From: Sinorhizobium sp. RAC02
Lineage (GTDB): Bacteria > Pseudomonadota > Alphaproteobacteria > Rhizobiales > Rhizobiaceae
Length of the DNA stretch: 64,000 nt
Assembly (NCBI RefSeq): GCF_001713395.1
Contig: NZ_CP016450.1
Coordinates: forward strand, 372,001-436,000
Reading direction: 5' to 3'
Made by a program: the position numbers and the translations under genes
In this document: positions 61,368 through 64,000 of the stretch, piece by piece
Layout of the letters: the number at the start of each line of letters is the position of its first letter
Numbering within the stretch: the stretch's first letter is position 1
The notes under the pieces: model-generated
Told to the model about the DNA's origin: nothing
Seen by the model: the letters and a program-made list of their open reading frames with translations, nothing else
Database searches by the model: none

Positions 61368-63107
61368 TCACGTCTTTGGCGTGATGGCCTTGATCGCCCG
61401 CTGAAAACGGAAGTTCAGCGTTCCATCGGCATCGCCATTATAGTCGCCGGTAAACGTCAGCCTCTTTTGCGCTTCGGCGATGACCGCTTTTGGCCAGGGG
61501 CTGGGGCTGTCTTCCGTAAGGCTGGCGCGTGCCGCTTTCGAGCCCTTCCGCACGGCAAAGACCAGCCATAGGGCCGCTGTCTTTTCGTCGCGGGCTATGA
61601 TCCGCCCCTCGGCATACTGCCGGGCCATGACGTACATGGCGTAGCCGTCGCCAACATTGGCGCGTCGCTGAAGGAAGTCTACGGAATCGCCCATGAGCGC
61701 GACGCCCTGCGCAAGCTGCGCCCCTTCCGAACTGCCCGCTTCCGCCGCTTTCGACAGCCAACTGAATGACGTGCCCGTGTCGAACGGGATGTCGTCAGCC
61801 GCGACGTACATCTTGCCGGTTGCAAGCATCGAAAGCACGATCCCCTGGGCCGCAGATTTTTGGAAGAGCGGCAACGCCTCGATGTTGCGTCGGGCCGCGT
61901 AGAGGGCAAGCGCCATCTGCGCCTGTGCGGTTGCCGAATCCGGCATTGCTTTCAACAAGGCTCCGCAGCTGTCGAGCGCGACGTCTTTTCTCAGCCTGTA
62001 TGGATCGAAATCCCCAAAATCCTTCATATTGGCCAGTTTTTCAGCCGCGATCGTGAAGGCATCGCAGGCCGCGGCATTCTTGGCCGTCTCCGTGCTCAAC
62101 CGCTCGACGTCTTCGTCTATGAGGGAGTCGTTGGAGCCGGACAGCGCCGCAACCGTTTCGCCCGACTTGACGGTGTTGTCGGCCGAAGGAGTGTCCAGCG
62201 TGACAGAGCCATCGGCTGTCGGCAGTGTTTCCGGCACGGGGCGCTCCTCATCGGCGCTTTTTGCCGTCACGCCGGGTAGCTCGACACGGGCGGCTGTCCC
62301 GTTGTCCGGCAGCATGTAGATATCGCCGCGAATGCTGTCGCGATATTCCGGAAACTGCTCGTGATCTTGCGTTTGCGCGAGATCGGCGACATCGATCTGC
62401 ACACGTTTTGCCAGGCTGGACAGGCTCAGGCCCGGCGTTCTCAGCAGCGGCAGCAGCTTGCGCGTGAAGACCGAGTTGCGGTCGTTGTCCTCGCCGCGCA
62501 GCCTGTCGAGTGCCCGCTGGCCCGCGCCGGCGGACAGCAGAACAAAGGTGCCCTGAGGGGCGTTCACCGGTGCCAGGCCGCGCTCGTAGCCGGCTGATTT
62601 GAAGACATTGGGAAGGGGATTGTCGCGGCAGGCGTCCAGCACGAAGATGCCGACCACCCGCTTGTCGCGAAGCCGTGCCAGCAGGCTGTCCACCGCCTGA
62701 GAGAGATCCTCCGCCGTGTCCTGAGTGGCTTCCCGGGGAAAGTCCACGGGAAGCAGGAGATTACGGTCCCGCGGAGCGACGCCGTGACCGGAAAAGAAGA
62801 AGAAGGCCGTGTCGCCGGGGCGAAGCTGGCTTTCGAATTCACCGAACTTTGTCACCGATTGTGTGCGGGTGAGGTTGAAGCCGGTCAGGACGACGTCGAA
62901 TTTCAGATCGTCGCGCAGCGTTGCACTGATGGCGTCTGCATCGCTGACGGCCCGTTCGAGGACGGGAAGTTGCTGATATCGGTCGTTGCCGATGACGAGG
63001 GCCACCTTTCGCGCCTGCGCCGGGCCTGCGCCTGCCAGAAGAGCCATAAAAAGGAACAGGAGGGCGGCCGCCTTTCCGGCGGCCGCGGTTGCCGGCATCG
63101 CTTTCAT
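61368..63107 (-). CDS. Caspase-family (C14) protein with Sel1-like repeats
   Basis: The protein has 579 residues with a signal peptide (about 1-32, ending AQA). The caspase domain (33-275) has the catalytic pair His108 in FFFFSGHGVAP and Cys160 in VLDACRDNP. A low-complexity linker (280-345) precedes Sel1-like helical repeats (about 390-545: AQGIVLSMLATGKMY, ANVGDGYAMYVMARQYAEG). The signal peptide places it in the periplasm. The target is unknown. Confidence 0.91.
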   Translation of the reverse strand: MKAMPATAAAGKAAALLFLFMALLAGAGPAQARKVALVIGNDRYQQLPVLERAVSDADAISATLRDDLKFDVVLTGFNLTRTQSVTKFGEFESQLRPGDTAFFFFSGHGVAPRDRNLLLPVDFPREATQDTAEDLSQAVDSLLARLRDKRVVGIFVLDACRDNPLPNVFKSAGYERGLAPVNAPQGTFVLLSAGAGQRALDRLRGEDNDRNSVFTRKLLPLLRTPGLSLSSLAKRVQIDVADLAQTQDHEQFPEYRDSIRGDIYMLPDNGTAARVELPGVTAKSADEERPVPETLPTADGSVTLDTPSADNTVKSGETVAALSGSNDSLIDEDVERLSTETAKNAAACDAFTIAAEKLANMKDFGDFDPYRLRKDVALDSCGALLKAMPDSATAQAQMALALYAARRNIEALPLFQKSAAQGIVLSMLATGKMYVAADDIPFDTGTSFSWLSKAAEAGSSEGAQLAQGVALMGDSVDFLQRRANVGDGYAMYVMARQYAEGRIIARDEKTAALWLVFAVRKGSKAARASLTEDSPSPWPKAVIAEAQKRLTFTGDYNGDADGTLNFRFQRAIKAITPKT

Positions 63108-63224
63108 TCGCGTCGTTTCCCGTCAGCGTTCAGCGAATGATAGCTGATCCAGACAGGCCGGCAATATATTAGGCCTGTCTTCTTCGCGTGGCAGCTGCCC
63201 TGGCGCTCGTGAACGAACTGTCGC

Positions 63225-64000
63225 CTAAGCCCGCCTTTCGCTGTCCATATGGACGAGCTGAGCGGCTGGGTAACGCTCGCCGGCGGCGGCGTCCTTCGGC
63301 ATGGCGGCTTCGATGGCGGCGAGGTCGGTTTCGGTGAGCGAGACCTGCTGGGAGCCGAGCGCCTCCGTCAGCCGGTCGCGGCGGCGGGCGCCGACGAGGG
63401 GCACAATGTCCGCACCCTGTGCCGCTACCCAGGCGATGGCGAGTTGGGCGACGCTGGCGCCTTTTTCTTCGGCGACGCGGCGCAGCTCCTCGACGAGCGC
63501 GAGATTGCGATCCACATTGCCGTCCTGGAAGCGCGGGCTCATGGTGCGGAAATCGCCGCCGGCCGTCGCACCCTTCTGCCAATGGCCGCTGATCAGGCCG
63601 CGTGACAGCACGCCATAGGCGGTGACGGGGATGCCGAGCGCCCGGCAGGTCGGCAGGATATCGTCCTCGATGCCGCGCGAGATCAGCGAATACTCGATCT
63701 GCAGATCCGAGATCGGGTGCACGGCGGCAGCGCGGCGGATCGTCTCCGAGCCAACTTCCGAAAGCCCGATATGGCGGATGTAACCGGCCTTCACGAGGTC
63801 GGCGAGGGCGCCGATGGTCTCCTCGATCGGCACGGCCGGATCGAGGCGGGACGGGCGGTAGATGTCGATATGGTCGGTGCCGAGCCGTTGCAGTGAGTAG
63901 GCGAGGAAGTTCCGGATCGCCGCCGGGCGGGAATCGTAGCCGCTCCAAACGCCGTCCGGTCCGCGCAGCGCGCCGAATTTCACGCTCAGCACCACATCCT
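63225..64000 (-). CDS. Aldo/keto reductase (5' end cut by window)
   Basis: This is the C-terminal 258 residues of an aldo/keto reductase; the frame runs off the right edge. It contains SLQRLGTDHIDIYRPSR, IRHIGLSEVGSETIRRA and the NADPH-binding IVPLVGARRRDRLTEAL. The first 60 or so residues, with the catalytic Asp and Tyr, lie outside. The substrate is unknown. Confidence 0.92.
   Translation of the reverse strand, partial: DVVLSVKFGALRGPDGVWSGYDSRPAAIRNFLAYSLQRLGTDHIDIYRPSRLDPAVPIEETIGALADLVKAGYIRHIGLSEVGSETIRRAAAVHPISDLQIEYSLISRGIEDDILPTCRALGIPVTAYGVLSRGLISGHWQKGATAGGDFRTMSPRFQDGNVDRNLALVEELRRVAEEKGASVAQLAIAWVAAQGADIVPLVGARRRDRLTEALGSQQVSLTETDLAAIEAAMPKDAAAGERYPAAQLVHMDSERRA

Noticed and set aside
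61335..61387. Two small hairpins (ACTCCA/TGGAGT and CCATCACG/CGTGATGG) between convergent genes.
   Set aside because: Neither is followed by a T run and the second overlaps a coding end; evidence is too thin to call terminators.

Overview
This is chromosomal DNA of an alphaproteobacterium of the Rhizobiaceae (Rhizobium / Ensifer / Shinella-like). The evidence is the high G+C with strong third-position bias, a BA14K-family protein, LsrB/VtlR next to trxB with a tandem AbcR-type sRNA pair, an lgt-midA-pgeF block, and rhizobial intergenic palindromic repeats. Genes are densely packed. No rRNA, tRNA, CRISPR array, insertion sequence or prophage was recognised. The genus is an inference; no search could be run.

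Layout. 1-4.3 kb: pth (cut by the window edge) and rplY, separated by a two-gene unit of an orphan periplasmic binding protein and a membrane GGDEF-EAL protein. 4.5-10.6 kb: an unknown exported protein, a BenE-type transporter, and a GAF-Fis regulator with an aldehyde dehydrogenase and a DUF779 protein. 10.6-17.7 kb, minus strand: a three-Kazal lipoprotein, prs, a lipoprotein, a creatinase-like M24 protein, pgeF, midA and lgt. 17.9-20.2 kb: ubiK, ybjN-like, proC, csaA. 20.2-23.5 kb, minus strand: DUF1349, EnvZ-like kinase, OmpR-like regulator and a MarR regulator, divergent from ilvE. 25-28 kb: hppD with a divergent Lrp regulator, and an MBL hydrolase. 28-36 kb: BA14K, cold-shock protein, DMT exporter, PQQ-type sugar dehydrogenase, a degenerate EAL protein, aspartate aminotransferase, a ChaA-like antiporter and an orphan Imm27-like immunity gene.

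36.2-40.9 kb is a regulatory locus: arsR-nemA with a visible operator, two tandem sRNA genes with matching promoters, the LysR regulator LsrB/VtlR, trxB and an Lrp regulator. 40.8-48.1 kb is a surface-glycan island containing an ELM1 family protein, a double GT4 glycosyltransferase, a DxD glycosyltransferase, GDP-fucose synthesis (gmd, fcl) and a GT10 fucosyltransferase whose start overlaps the greA stop codon. 48.8-54.4 kb: a small stress-like operon ending in an SDR oxidoreductase, then carB. 54.6-64 kb: an FAD monooxygenase, a class D beta-lactamase divergent from an AmpR-like regulator, a LytTR membrane regulator, a zinc metallopeptidase, a caspase-Sel1 protein and a partial aldo/keto reductase.

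Strongest leads: the binding protein with its adjacent GGDEF-EAL protein as a possible periplasmic c-di-GMP input; the sRNA pair with covarying stems and a dyad upstream of only one copy; the OXA/AmpR pair; the fucosylation island; the M24 protein without metal ligands; and the Kazal lipoprotein.
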